A stretch of DNA of 64,000 nucleotides. Source: Seriola aureovittata (taxonomy: Eukaryota; Chordata; Actinopteri; Carangiformes; Carangidae). The notes under the pieces were generated by a model. It was not told where the DNA came from, made no database searches, and worked only from the letters and a program-made list of their open reading frames with translations. The stretch is from the NCBI RefSeq assembly GCF_021018895.1, contig NC_079384.1:16073140-16137139 (forward strand), given 5' to 3'. The translations under genes were made by a program, and so were the position numbers. Below are positions 12,437 through 22,204 of the stretch, in pieces. The first letter of the stretch is position 1; every line of letters begins with the position of its first letter.

Positions 12437-14815
12437 CAGGCATACTTTAGCTCACTCTGGCACTGAAGGCTGTTTGTGCCTCTCTTCATTCACTCTGCAT
12501 GAGTGAGTAGCAGACATCTTAATCTACATTACGGCAGCAGACACATCAGCCTCTCCTGTGGATTTGTTTTGGAGTTTCTGAGGGCAGCGGCAACATTAAT
12601 GGGAGATCTTCCCTGGTCCCCCGGTTTATAACGGACAATATCCACTTCATTTCTAAAGCAATTAGATTGTTTTTGTTATCCTGAACTTTCTATAAAGGGA
12701 AGTGAGCGGTCTGCTGTCTGGTGTTAGAGAGCAGAGATATGAATAGAGAGTAGCAGGAGTTTTATTACTGCTGTTCTGCGCTGAACTGCATAGAAAAGCA
12801 TTTAGGTCTGCTGTTCCCTCCGCCTGGAACCTTCTGCAGGGAGGGTTTAAAAACTGCAAAATTTGGCGTCTCTTTGTGAATTCAAATTATTGCTGCAGAA
12901 ACTTCTCTCTTGTGACTGCAGGTGCTTTGGAGTATTGTTCAGTCTTGATGTGTCTGCATTAAGTTACAGCTCTTGAGTTGCCGTGAAGACGGTTTTCAGG
13001 ATGAATTCTTGATTGTACAAATTATTTTTATAATCGCCTTCCTGTTTAATTCTGGTTTTGTGGCATATTTTGTTTGATCTGTCTCATGTTGTTTGTCTGT
13101 TACTCAGTGTTATTCCTGCCTATCATGGCCACGACTTGACTTGGACAGAGATTTGTAGTTTCAGATGTTAAATAAAGGTTAAATACTCATTTTTCAAAAA
13201 TGTAACTCATTTGAAATGACCTTTTTTCAGGTCAAACCTCACCCAGGACATCCTGAGAGGGGTCAGAGGCTGCAGGGAGAATTCAGGAAATGGTATGTTA
13301 GAACACACACACATGCACACACTGTACATCCATTTTAATGTTGAGAAAGTTTAGCACTTCATTTCACCTCCCTTTCAGTCCCCTTCATTAGTTTGCCTGA
13401 CTCTCTCTCTCTCTCTCACACACACACACCCACACACACATGGAAAAAAATCCAACCCTTCTTTACTCTGCCTGAAAACTCAAGCACTTAGCAGCTATTA
13501 AAGGATTTCATTAGGTGTGTGTTCCTTACCCATCCCCCCCCCCAGGTCCCAGCGTACACATTTTAATCAGTTCCTCTCTTGCTGGAGGTCAGGCGGTCAT
13601 GCTGGCTGCATTGCAGGGCTCCCTACATTTAAAGAGGCTTATGAAATGTAATAGAAAGTGATGTTGAAAGGTTGCTCACCTGCACTTTGAAATCGTAACC
13701 TTGGCGACCTGACATCTCTTTCCATATCCGTCTCTCTGTCCTGCTGCATTTTTGTCATGCTGTCTCTCTGTGCTGTAGTTTATCTCACTGGTTTCATCTC
13801 TTTTTAGCTCCGTCTCATGTCTCTTGTTCTCTGTTCCTGTTGCTCAGTTGTCCACCGGAGGCGTTCTGTGATGTCGGGTGATGACGTGCTACTACAGTGT
13901 GAGCTACGTTCCAACCTGGCAACTCCACGCTGGACTTTGAACGGCAAAGAACTCCAGGGATACGACCTGAATTCTGGTTACCGCATCGGCACAGATGGCC
14001 TCCTCATAATCGGAGCTCGTGCCCAACAGAGCGGCTCTTATCGCTGCTTCGCTGTCGAGAACTCAGTCTCCGTGCTGGTTTATCTTTACACAGTCAGGGT
14101 GCACACCGACCCGTACTTCCCCGTGGAGCCCACGGCCACGACTAACCCCACCACAGTCTCCAGCCCGACTGTTTTCTCCACCAGCAGCCCCACTGAGCAG
14201 CCTCTGCCCTCACCTCCCGCCCCGCTGCCTCCAGGACCGGAGTACCAGACCTACAGACACATGGAGGCTGTGTACATCTCTCTGGTGGCGGTTCTCGGAG
14301 GGCTCTGCTTGGTGTTGACTGTGGTGCTGCTTTACGTGAGCTTCTGCACCAGACGGGCCACTCGGGACCGAAAGTTCTCTCAGCAAGGGCTGCAGGTCCT
14401 GGGGGCCTCTGAGAGAAAAAGAAGCTCGCATCTTGAACTCAAAACCATCTCCAGCCACTGCAACGGCCGCCAAGGTCGTCGGTCCGTCTCGGTGCCAACC
14501 TTCGGGGACATGGGCGATGGTTTCCTCCAGATAGTTCCAGGCGAGTGCCAGATGTCTCCGGCAAAAACGCCTCCCCCAGCCCCTCCTCTCCCTATGCCAC
14601 CTCCGCTCCCCAACATGGACTATGCCAACGGGCTGTCGGCCACTCTGCCCAGCGTGCTGAGGAAGATGAACGGGAACAGCTACGTGCTGCTGAGGCAGGC
14701 CGACCCCGAGGGCATGTCGCCGCTCTACCACTCCTTCACAGAGGAGCTCAACAGGATCCTGGAGAAGAGGAAACACACACAGCTTGACCTGCAGCCAGAT
14801 GAGAGCTCCATCTAG
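2..14815 (+). CDS. sema4g: Semaphorin-4G, 3' eleven exons (5' partial)
   Basis: Class 4 transmembrane semaphorin, a plexin-binding guidance and adhesion signal at the cell surface. Exons: 2-103, 194-287, 1096-1209, 1610-1764, 5597-5772, 8205-8343, 8438-8660, 9375-9490, 9918-10072, 13231-13292, 13848-14815. All internal junctions are AG/GT and phases agree, giving 767 residues after the window edge. The sema domain is residues 1 to about 390, with marks such as [26 protein letters not shown] and LPDNVL. The PSI domain is about 391-440 ([16 protein letters not shown]). One Ig domain has C462, W473 and C511. A Pro/Thr-rich stalk precedes a membrane helix at about 586-610. The tail is proline-rich (PPPAPPLP) and ends ESSI, a class I PDZ ligand. 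Subtype 4G rests on the tail and on the MRPL43-TWNK synteny. The signal peptide and roughly 100 N-terminal residues are missing, being outside the window. Bases 1-4 (gcag) may be the end of the preceding intron. Confidence 0.93.
4531..4562. repeat. (GAAA)n microsatellite
   Basis: Tetranucleotide GAAA tract with one interruption (GAAT), inside a SEMA4G intron. Confidence 0.85.
5524..5564. repeat. (ATCC)n microsatellite next to a SEMA4G acceptor
   Basis: About ten uninterrupted ATCC units end only 32 bases upstream of the SEMA4G exon that starts at 5597. The repeat therefore lies where the branch point and the start of the pyrimidine tract are expected. Confidence 0.95.
6251..7060. mobile_element. 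Degenerate hAT-like MITE, split by a SINE
   Basis: The left part (about 6251-6380) has the AATTAATTAGTCAATCAACAGAAAATTA type sequence, and the right part (about 6940-7060) has GTCACCTTGGGCTCTG followed by TTTTCTAGAATAAATGATTAATTG. Together they follow the layout of a very common teleost non-autonomous DNA transposon whose ends pair as GATTAATCGA-rich arms. The copy is old and diverged, and a SINE is inserted at 6391. Family assignment is from memory of teleost repeats, so boundaries are approximate. Confidence 0.5.
6391..6578 (+). mobile_element. tRNA-derived SINE with target site duplication
   Basis: A 188-bp element with a tRNA-like head. A box A-like sequence (TAGCTGAACGGTTAGG) lies near 6403 and a box B-like sequence (CTTCGACTCC) near 6458. 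It is followed by an unrelated body with a GGCATAAAATGGCC tail and an A-rich 3' end. It is flanked by an exact 11-bp direct repeat, ATTGCATCTAA, at 6380-6390 and 6579-6589, the mark of LINE-driven retroposition. It lies in the SEMA4G intron 5773-8204, in the same orientation as the gene. Confidence 0.85.
8163..8191 (+). repeat. G-rich tract before a SEMA4G acceptor
   Basis: GGTGGTGGTGG followed by G-runs of six to seven, ending 13 bases before the 3' splice site at 8204/8205. It meets the loose pattern for a G-quadruplex and leaves only a 9-base pyrimidine tract (TTGTCTTTC) for the acceptor. Confidence 0.8.
8990..9120. repeat. Interspersed repeat fragment (shared with 37440-37540)
   Basis: The stretch around 9026-9085 (CCTGCTGCTG, GCATATTAATC, AATAGTCCCAAACAAAT) recurs in diverged form at about 37447-37512 in the same orientation. 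It is a partial copy of a dispersed repeat of unknown class inside the SEMA4G intron 8661-9374. Confidence 0.55.
10073..13230 (+). other. SEMA4G intron, 3.2 kb
   Basis: This intron separates the two exons that encode the PSI domain. It contains a long (CA)n tract at 12343-12434 and, at about 11700-12120, AT-rich sequence with AAGTAAAAGT and TTACACTCCACCATTAC motifs, typical of old decayed teleost DNA-transposon copies. I see no coding exon or RNA gene. Confidence 0.5.
12343..12434. repeat. (CA)46 microsatellite
   Basis: Forty-six uninterrupted CA units in a SEMA4G intron. The apparent Thr-His and Cys-Val open frames over it are artefacts of the repeat. Confidence 0.98.
13848..14815 (+). other. 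sema4g: Last SEMA4G exon: Ig domain, stalk, transmembrane helix, cytoplasmic tail
   Basis: The final exon carries everything C-terminal to the PSI domain. Its acceptor is the CAG ending at 13847, which keeps the phase-1 junction open. An AG at 13806-13807 with an equally good pyrimidine tract would shift the frame (see findings). The membrane helix is encoded at about 14270-14345, followed by a CTRR stop-transfer. The cytoplasmic part (about 150 residues) has no kinase or GAP domain. It contains a proline-rich stretch at about 14570-14615 that could bind SH3 or EVH1 domains, and the terminal ESSI. The stop is TAG at 14813-14815. Confidence 0.9.
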
Positions 14816-15894
14816 GACGCCCCTCTCAGTCTTTGTCCCACAGTTATTTATTTTTACCCCAACTGTGACCCGTAGGTTGTGGGGAGAACTGACTGTATCA
14901 AACGCTGCTGTGTATACCCAGTGTCAGAGTACCTGCAGGTTGTGTCCTAACCTGATCTGAAATGTGCAGCCTCCCGTGTCTCCCGTGACTGAATGGCCCA
15001 TGATTTCACTTCAACAATGGACAACACTAACCACAGATTGATATTCAGAGAGCGAAGCTGTGAAAAATTTGGCCAAAAACTGCACCAGTGCGTAAGAAAT
15101 TACCATGTGGACTCTCCGGAGGCTTGTTAAAGATGGTAGTCACATGACACAAAAGGCAAAGGTGCAAAACGGAACTAAAAAAAAGAAAAAAATGGCCAGG
15201 AGGTGATCATGTATTTTTTAGACCGTGGAAGTGTTAAGGAAGTTTTTAATGCCATGTAATATTAGCACTCTATGGAGCTTAAAGTGATACTCCACCCAAA
15301 ATCTATCACTAAGCATTGAAAACATGGCATACCCTCCATGCCCTGTGTGTTTGACATGAGGAAGTTCCTGCTTGTCCATCAGGTTTGTTGTGGTTCCGGG
15401 GGGGAGAAGAGGTTTGACTCACCCATAGTCCTTCTAGTCTGATGGTCGTAGGTTTGATTTGGCTGCTGGGTCTTAGCAAAAAGGATGGATGGCAGTCTAA
15501 ATGTTGCACAGTCCAAAACAACAAGTCAAACAGTTGTCCTGCCGTCCCATCTGACTTGTGTTACATTAATGGTTAACAAGGAGGTATATACCCGCCCCCC
15601 CCATCCTGACAGCCGTGCTGACCCGACAGTCTCTTCTTACATTACCGAAAGACTTACCACAACAGTATCTTTTTTATTAAGCAAGCTTTTAAGAGCAAGT
15701 GCATTTACCCATATTTGCACAAAACAATTGTGTTTGCCAGATACTGAGCACATGCACAGACACGCAGAGAAGCGGATTCTGCTGCAGGAGTAGCTCATCG
15801 TGTTTTGATCCACTGTTTTTTCTACACCGAAAACTGGAAAAGTTGGAGTCTGTTTTAAGGCTGAACTTTACGACTGCCTTCATGATCGATTAAG

Positions 15895-16097
15895 TCTTTT
15901 TTTTTTTTTTTTTTGATTTGCTTAATCATTTAGTTTCAAAAAGTAGCAGAAAACCTCTTTGTCCAATCTGATGTCCCGTCTTATCAAATGACTTCTTTTG
16001 TCTGACCAATGAAAAATAGGCAAATCCTCACGTTTGAGAAGCTGATTTTTGCTTTAATTAGTCGATCAATAGACTAATCGATTACAAGCTTCCTCTC
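15895..16097. mobile_element. Partial hAT-like MITE
   Basis: A T-rich run is followed by sequence ending AATTAGTCGATCAATAGACTAATCGATT, the same AGTCGATC/TAATCGATT end motif seen in the 6251-7060 element. Only one end is recognisable, so this is a truncated or badly decayed copy. Confidence 0.4.
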
Positions 16098-17839
16098 TCT
16101 GTTTGATGCATGAAATATAAGATTTTATGTGGAGTGTCACTTTTAGAAGCCAGTTCTGTTACTGTGCACGACAGCACAGGTGTGAAGACAAATCATACAT
16201 TTCCGTTTATTTTTCAACCAATCTTTCCTCATTTTTATTTGTTCTCATGTAAATAGCAATAACGACATCACTGTTGCAGCTGTTAGTAGCTTTGTGTTGT
16301 GCCAGTCCTAATGGAAACACCTGTAGCGGACTCTTGGACAATTTGGATTTTTTATTATTAGTGTCTTTCTGTCTTTCTGTTTCTGTTTCTGCATCTGTGT
16401 GTGTGTGTGAGAAAGAGCCAGAGCTGTGTGAGCGGCAGCTTCAGTGGTCTATTACAGGAGCAGTCATTTCGTGGTTAGGTTGATTGAATTCACTGAAGAC
16501 CACAGATTGACTTCAGGGCTCAGGAGGCTGAGAAGAAAACACAACACACTAAGAACAAGCTGTAAAGAAAATCCTTACCATATTTATACACCTATATACT
16601 GTCAGACTGAGGCGCAATTTTTGGATTATTATTCCTTACACCTTGAAGATATTTGCCTTCTCAAGACGATGGAATCCAAGCACTGAATTCTTAAAAAAAA
16701 ATGATGTTACAAAGAGAAAAAAAATGCTTTTCATCTGGTCTGCAATAATAAATGACAGACAGATTTGTGTTTGTCCTCTGCTGTGAAAAGGCTGCCAGTG
16801 GCATGTTTCCAAATCAGACTGGAGAGGACCTTCACACATGCGACACAAAAAGCATCCCCTGTGTTTACCTGACACCAGAGCAATGCCAAAACAACACAAA
16901 CTGCAGAGCTTACAGTATTCCTTTGGCAAGGTGAACAGCGTTATGATTAAATAGTGCTTGTATAAGTTGGAGAGAAGTGACTGAAATGAATCTCGGAGTA
17001 GTTTGTAAACGTGTCACGGCCAGTGGTAAATAAAGATCTGTCTTTCCGGCAAAGTGTTGAATCAGCTCTTGTGGCAGTGGCTCGGCGGCAGGCCGTCTCT
17101 GGTGACTCGCAGTGTGCATCTGTCAGAGCGTCGCTGACAGCAACAGCAGCGTTTGGCTCGTCTCCAAAAAAAGAGAGAGGACGGGGGCATCTTTGTCCGC
17201 CATCTTTGCAGGTAGAGGCAGGCATGAAACATTTGACCTCCATGTCCTGGTTAGCCACGCAGGAAAGAGATGATGATGGAATGAGACAGGAGCTGTTTTG
17301 CACTCGAAGGTTTTAAGTCATCTTCTTGTTTTCCTTGAAAGCCACTTTATTATGAACCTTGTTTGAGAGAGAATATAGTGCACTCTATGTGCTTCCAACA
17401 AAGTACATACCTGGCTGCGTGCTTGTGTATGAAACTCTTTTTTCCAATCTTTGCACATCAAATATTATCCCTTTTTGTGTGTTCAGCTGAGAGCAGGAAC
17501 ATGAATATCGTCAAGGAGAGACTGTTCAGAAGTATGCACCTTTATCCTCTTTTGAATGCACATTTCCGTTTTTTTTTTTTTTAAACTTTAACCCCACTTC
17601 TGCTGATTATGTTTACTGATTCTTTTCAAACTGAACATCTCCCTTTATTGTTATGCCAAGCATCAGTATCACTTTTATACAAACAGGGGATATATCTGAT
17701 TTAGCAGGTAAAGGCTGGCCTCTTTCATGAACACTGACTATAAGTTGTTTGCGTAATTATTCCCTTAGAATTTGTTCGACCATGTATTATTTCAACATAT
17801 TTTATTACAAGTAGACATTTGTTTTTTACTACGAGAAAT

Positions 17840-18198
17840 AGCACGGATGCAGAAAAAGCTTTTGATTAGATGGAGTGGGCTTACGTGTTTTGAGGCAAAT
17901 TTTGCATTGGAAAATATTTTTTGACTTAGCTAACGTTTCTATATTCCTCATTGTATTTTTGCCTGCACTCCAAAAGTTATTCTACATATTTTCCTCTTGG
18001 CTGTGGGTTGAAGCAGGGCTGTCCACTTTCGCTGCTGCTGTTTGTCTCCATGTGTGAATAAAAAGAATGGCAGGAACTTAACAGAAAGTGTGACTATATG
18101 CAGACGACCTGCTTTTATATATTGCAGACTCCACTAAACCAATACTATATATACTGGACACCTTTTCGCACTTATCTGGATATGAAAAAGTGTTCTGA
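17840..18198 (+). pseudogene. L1-like reverse transcriptase fragment
   Basis: Broken frames on the + strand contain three reverse transcriptase landmarks in the right order and spacing. DAEKAFD (palm motif A) begins at 17846, QGCPLS (motif B) at about 18016, and YADDLLLY (motif C, catalytic aspartates) at 18097, followed by a LSGYEK-like segment. Frame changes and in-frame stops (TAG after DAEKAFD, TGA at 18196) show it is dead. The arrangement matches L1/Tx1-type LINEs. Only the palm region remains, with no endonuclease domain or 3' tail in view. Confidence 0.85.
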
Positions 18199-20035
18199 GT
18201 GGTTGTTCCCCTGACCTTTCCTGGTCGTTTCACCTGACCTACATGCCCCGGATATCCATGCAGAGAACAGACGAACATGTTGGCAGCTTTTTAGCTTTCT
18301 TTTTTTGTCTGCCTCTTTAGCTTTTTTTCAGTTGTCTTTATCCTCATCTTCATTGCTCCCCTCTCTGTCCCACTCTGCCATCTCTTTTCTTTCCCCGTCT
18401 CATCACCCCTGCATGACAGCATCATCTGTTACTCTCTCTGCTCACATTCACACTCTCTCTCAAGGACCCTGCTGAGTTTACAAATGGCCATGATGGCCCC
18501 TAATCAATTAGAGGCAGTTTTTCAAAGAGCTTGAGTCTGTGTTGGTGAAAGCAGGGACCGGAGAACGCATTAGTTTAACATCAGAGATTAAATAAATGTT
18601 CATCTCACATTTTTTGCTGAAGTTATGATTTATGAGATATTTTTCCTTGTACAACTTCCCCATACGCATCAGACAGATTAAACATGACTCCGTGAAACTA
18701 AATTTTATTGTACCCACAGGGCTCAGAAAGTCTGATCAGGATTGATGAGATTTTCTGGTCCATGCTAATTCATAGGTATGATTTATTTGAAATGTTTTTG
18801 TTGGGTTACATTTTAATTTTGTAAAAGTTTCTACTGAGTTCAACATGTTGCTGTACTTAACCATGTATTATACAAAAGCTCCCATAATCATGTTAACTCA
18901 TCCTCGAATTGTGGACAATCTTTAACATGTTGGAAGCTTCATCTGAATCTGCGACCATTGCTGCTGCTGCTGCTTCTTTCTCACTCAAAGACAATCTGTT
19001 TACAATAGCCAATGGCTCCGCACTGCTTTCTGTGCTATGGACTTTATGTAAAAATAGCTAACGTGTTGGCTACCAGTTTCACATTCACATTGTTTCTGTA
19101 CACAAACACACAGTGAAGCACTTGTTTTTGCGAATATACATCCTGCTGATTCAATATGCAACGACAGGATATTTTATGTAGACGTAGATCATTTCTCTAA
19201 GTGTTGGCCAAAGAAACTGGTGTAAAGAGTCCACAATTTGCACTGTTCTTACGTAAATACTTTGTAGTATACTCCTGTAAACTGTGACACTTTCCATCAA
19301 GTTGGTTCTGTATGATTTTCAGATGTAGATAACAAACTTACCCATGTGGTCTTGGCTGAAACGACATCGCTGCTTCTTGTAAGATAGTTTAATCACTTGA
19401 GCTGTTGACAGAAAGACTTTTTTTTTTTTTTTAATGTTGAGTCTCATGTCTTATTTATTTGAATTCATAAAATTTTCACTTGCTCTTGTGAAGATAAAAC
19501 AAAAGAAACACTTTGCATTATGTTCAGCCTGGGGGAAAATATGTTCATCATCAACAGCCCTGAGGGGAAGTCAGGAAATTACATGCAAAAACATGTTCAC
19601 ACTCGTTCCTCTTCTCAAGATACTCGGTCATTTTTAGCTTGTGGCGAGCAGCAAGGCCACTGTCCTCCGCTGGGAACGCAGCCCACATGATCCTCATTTA
19701 CATACATATATTACAGAGCAGAGGTATAACATAAGGTGGGGATAAAATGACCATTTTCAGAGCAGCGTTCAAGGCTAGTAACTTAGCAACAGCATCTTTA
19801 TTTAGAGCCTTTTAAAGTCCTAGCGTGGGTCAAGCTGTGCCAGTTCCCATTGGGGAGCGCGGGTGTGATGGGAGCACAGTGGCTCTGATAAATGTAACTG
19901 GTGCCATAGATAAATGAAAATGCAGGAAGTGAGCATCATTAGCCATTTAATGCTTTTAATTCCATGTCTTTTATTAAAACCTTAGCCACTTTTATTGGCT
20001 GAGCAGTGACAGTAACAGTAACTGCAGTCTATATG

Positions 20036-20957
20036 CAGTGGTGGAAAGTAAGAAGTACATTTACTCAAGTACTCACACTCATAGTTACTAATTACTTTTC
20101 AAATTAAGATTTTATATATTAAATAAAATAAAACTATACATTGTTATAGATTAAACTACAAGAACAGCAGCATATACAGCTGTGAAAAATGAGCTATACC
20201 TTCAATGTTCACCTGCTGCTTAGATGGTGATGAATTGGTCATAAAGTTTCTACAATATACATGATAAATTTAACACTTTTTGCATAATCAGTATTTTTAC
20301 TTTTGATACTTAAAGTGCATTCTTCTGCTAATTCTACTGTAATTTTACTTATGAGATTTTAAAGGTCCCATCTAAAGGTAAATGTCCATGTGTTTTTTGA
20401 TTATGGATCAGGTCTAGGTTCTATATTAATACTGTGAAAGTATCAAAGCGCTCAGTCCACAGAGAAATGCACACAGCCTGTATTCAGAAATTGAACCTTA
20501 AAATGAGCTGTCAGGACTTCTGTAACTTTGTGATGTTACAACAAAACATTTACCACGTTCAGCTTTGCCCCACGCCCCGCCCACCTGGACCCTTCACCCA
20601 ACCTTAGACCTTGGATTTGATTTCTTTTGGTTTTTACCTGAAATCTGCTGTTTTTATTTGACCACTCAGGAAGCAGTCAGCCAATAAGAGGAGAGGCTCA
20701 GAGCCTCCTCTCTTCTGATTGGCTGACCGATGTGTTGTTGCTAGAGCCCCAGAGAAGCCTGAGAGAGATGTTAAACTACATTGAGATGGTTTTTGGTCCT
20801 TAAAACCACAGATATATATTCTTATGGGTATCAAAACTTAAAACACCAGGAAGTGTAAAATATGAGACCTTTAAAAGTTGGACATTTACTTGTAATTGAG
20901 TATTTCCCTTGTTACGGTATCAAATACTTTTAAAAGATCTGACTCCTTCCACCAATG
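20036..20957. mobile_element. hAT-type MITE carrying a nested TTAA element
   Basis: The left end reads CAGTGGTGGAAAGTAA and the right end CTCCTTCCACCAATG, an imperfect terminal inverted repeat. The flanking 8-mers TCTATATG (20028-20035) and TCTGTATG (20958-20965) match at 7 of 8 positions, as expected for a hAT 8-bp target duplication. Internal ATTTACTCAAGTACT is characteristic of an abundant teleost hAT-derived MITE. Without the nested insertion (20363-20870) the host element is about 410 bp. Confidence 0.82.
20363..20870. mobile_element. TTAA-flanked MITE, copy 1 (nested)
   Basis: About 508 bp with ends AGGTCCCAT and ATGAGACCT, forming a short inverted repeat. It is flanked on both sides by TTAA (20359-20362, 20871-20874), the target duplication used by piggyBac-type transposases. 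It has an internal hairpin at 20676-20727. It is the reverse-oriented relative of 32752-33268. It has no coding capacity, so it would have been mobilised in trans. Confidence 0.8.
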
Positions 20958-21849
20958 TCTGTATGTGGGAGGATAATTTAAAGGGAAGGGGCATCCATAC
21001 TCTTATCAAAAATGCAACTCAAGTGCAGATACTTGGTAGAAAATGAGTGAAATCATCAGCAGTATCCAGCTGCAGAGCTCGACTGCTGTGTCTCTCACTC
21101 ATCACCACCACCCTCTGCAGTTTTCTCACGCTCTTATTCTACATAAATTTTCCCAAATAGCCAAACCATCTCCTGCAGGCAGAGTTATATATGCCAACAG
21201 TCTCGTATCCATCAATCAACAGAAACCGGCAATCTGTCCTGGGGCGTCTTTTCCATTCGCTCCATGCAATTCTTCTTATTTGTATTCATCTGACGACTAG
21301 CATTTGCTTGCATATGTCTGTATTTTTTTGTGAAAGAACACTGGGGTTATCTGTGCAGGGAAAGCAGGGCATGCTTTTTGCAGTCAAAAAAAATGATGAA
21401 CTGTGTGAACTGCAAAGAAAGCAAGTTTTGCCAACATCCACCGCGTTGAATCGAGTGTTAGTTTTGTGTTCCTTTCAGTCGATACAGACGACAGCTCTGT
21501 GCTGAAGGTTAAGAGTTGTCCCTCAAGCAATCACACAACTATCTGTCATGTTCATTTAAGCTCTGGATCATTTAAAGGTTGTGCAGCAAGGAAACCTTCA
21601 AATCATATCAGTATTACACTGTAAAAACACGTGCATTCCCTGTGTCATACAAATAAAACAAAAAAAAAAAGGTGTACATCAGTGTCTTGTCTGTTAAGTA
21701 TTTTAACTGCAGTTAAATCAGTTAAAATTAAGGATGCAGACAGCACCACTGGAGTCAGTTTTGGTCTGTCAAGCTTTTTCTGACAAGCTGTTCAAACACA
21801 AGCCAAATGAAAATCTAAATTTAAACACCAACACACAATTTCTTTTTTC

Positions 21850-21855
21850 TTTATT
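21850..21855 (-). terminator. mrpl43: Candidate MRPL43 polyadenylation signal
   Basis: TTTATT on the + strand reads AATAAA on the MRPL43 strand, about 350 bases past the stop codon. This would give MRPL43 a short 3' UTR (about 21835-22204). The other candidate end signal nearby, AATAAA at 21652 on the + strand, points the opposite way and would belong to SEMA4G or nothing. Confidence 0.55.
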
Positions 21856-22204
21856 TCATACAAAGTTCCCTTTGCTCTTGAGCACTGCACTTATTACATG
21901 AATCTTCAAATAACCTTAAAAACAGTTACCTGCTTTTTTTTAAATAACGTCAGCTGACAAGCCTCTGGTGGATTCATCTGAGGTCTATTCAAGTGTGGCG
22001 TCCAGAGCTGGGACTGCACGGCTCAAGCAGCTTTACTGCCACCAGCAGACAGAAGAGCATATTCAGTCAGTAGTCCGTAGTCTTCTGCAGGAACACTCAA
22101 CGAACTGCTGCAAATATGAGAACTACAACCAGAACAGCTCAAAAAGAAAAGGACAAATCTCTCAAGATTAAGTGATGGAAACAGTGTGACTCTAACTTTA
22201 GTCC

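Larger units (their letters stand above)
14816..20035 (+). other. SEMA4G 3' UTR and SEMA4G-MRPL43 intergenic region
   Basis: No coding exon is seen. The 3' UTR of SEMA4G starts at 14816, but its end cannot be fixed. AATAAA hexamers on the + strand occur at 16747, 17029 and 18057, none with compelling context. About 15895-16097 resembles the GATTAATCGA end of a hAT-like MITE. An L1-like fragment lies at 17840-18198. The rest is unassigned AT-rich sequence. Confidence 0.5.

Noticed and set aside
12201..12506. Open frames of repeated Thr-His or Cys-Val over the (CA)n tract
   Set aside because: They arise from the dinucleotide repeat alone and have no other protein character.
13808..13847. Using the upstream AG (13807) as the main acceptor of the last SEMA4G exon
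   Set aside because: It breaks the frame; kept only as a possible alternative form.
14210..14776. 188-codon open frame antisense to the last SEMA4G exon
   Set aside because: A shadow of a GC-rich coding exon; the opposite strand has clear Ig, membrane and tail homology.
17486..17531. Exon-like block with TGTGTGTTCAG acceptor and GTATGC donor
   Set aside because: Only 46 bases, no coding character and a weak donor; chance occurrence is likely.
21968..22171. 67-codon open frame on the + strand next to MRPL43
   Set aside because: It overlaps the probable MRPL43 3' UTR on the other strand, shows no recognisable domain, and has no splice or polyadenylation support.
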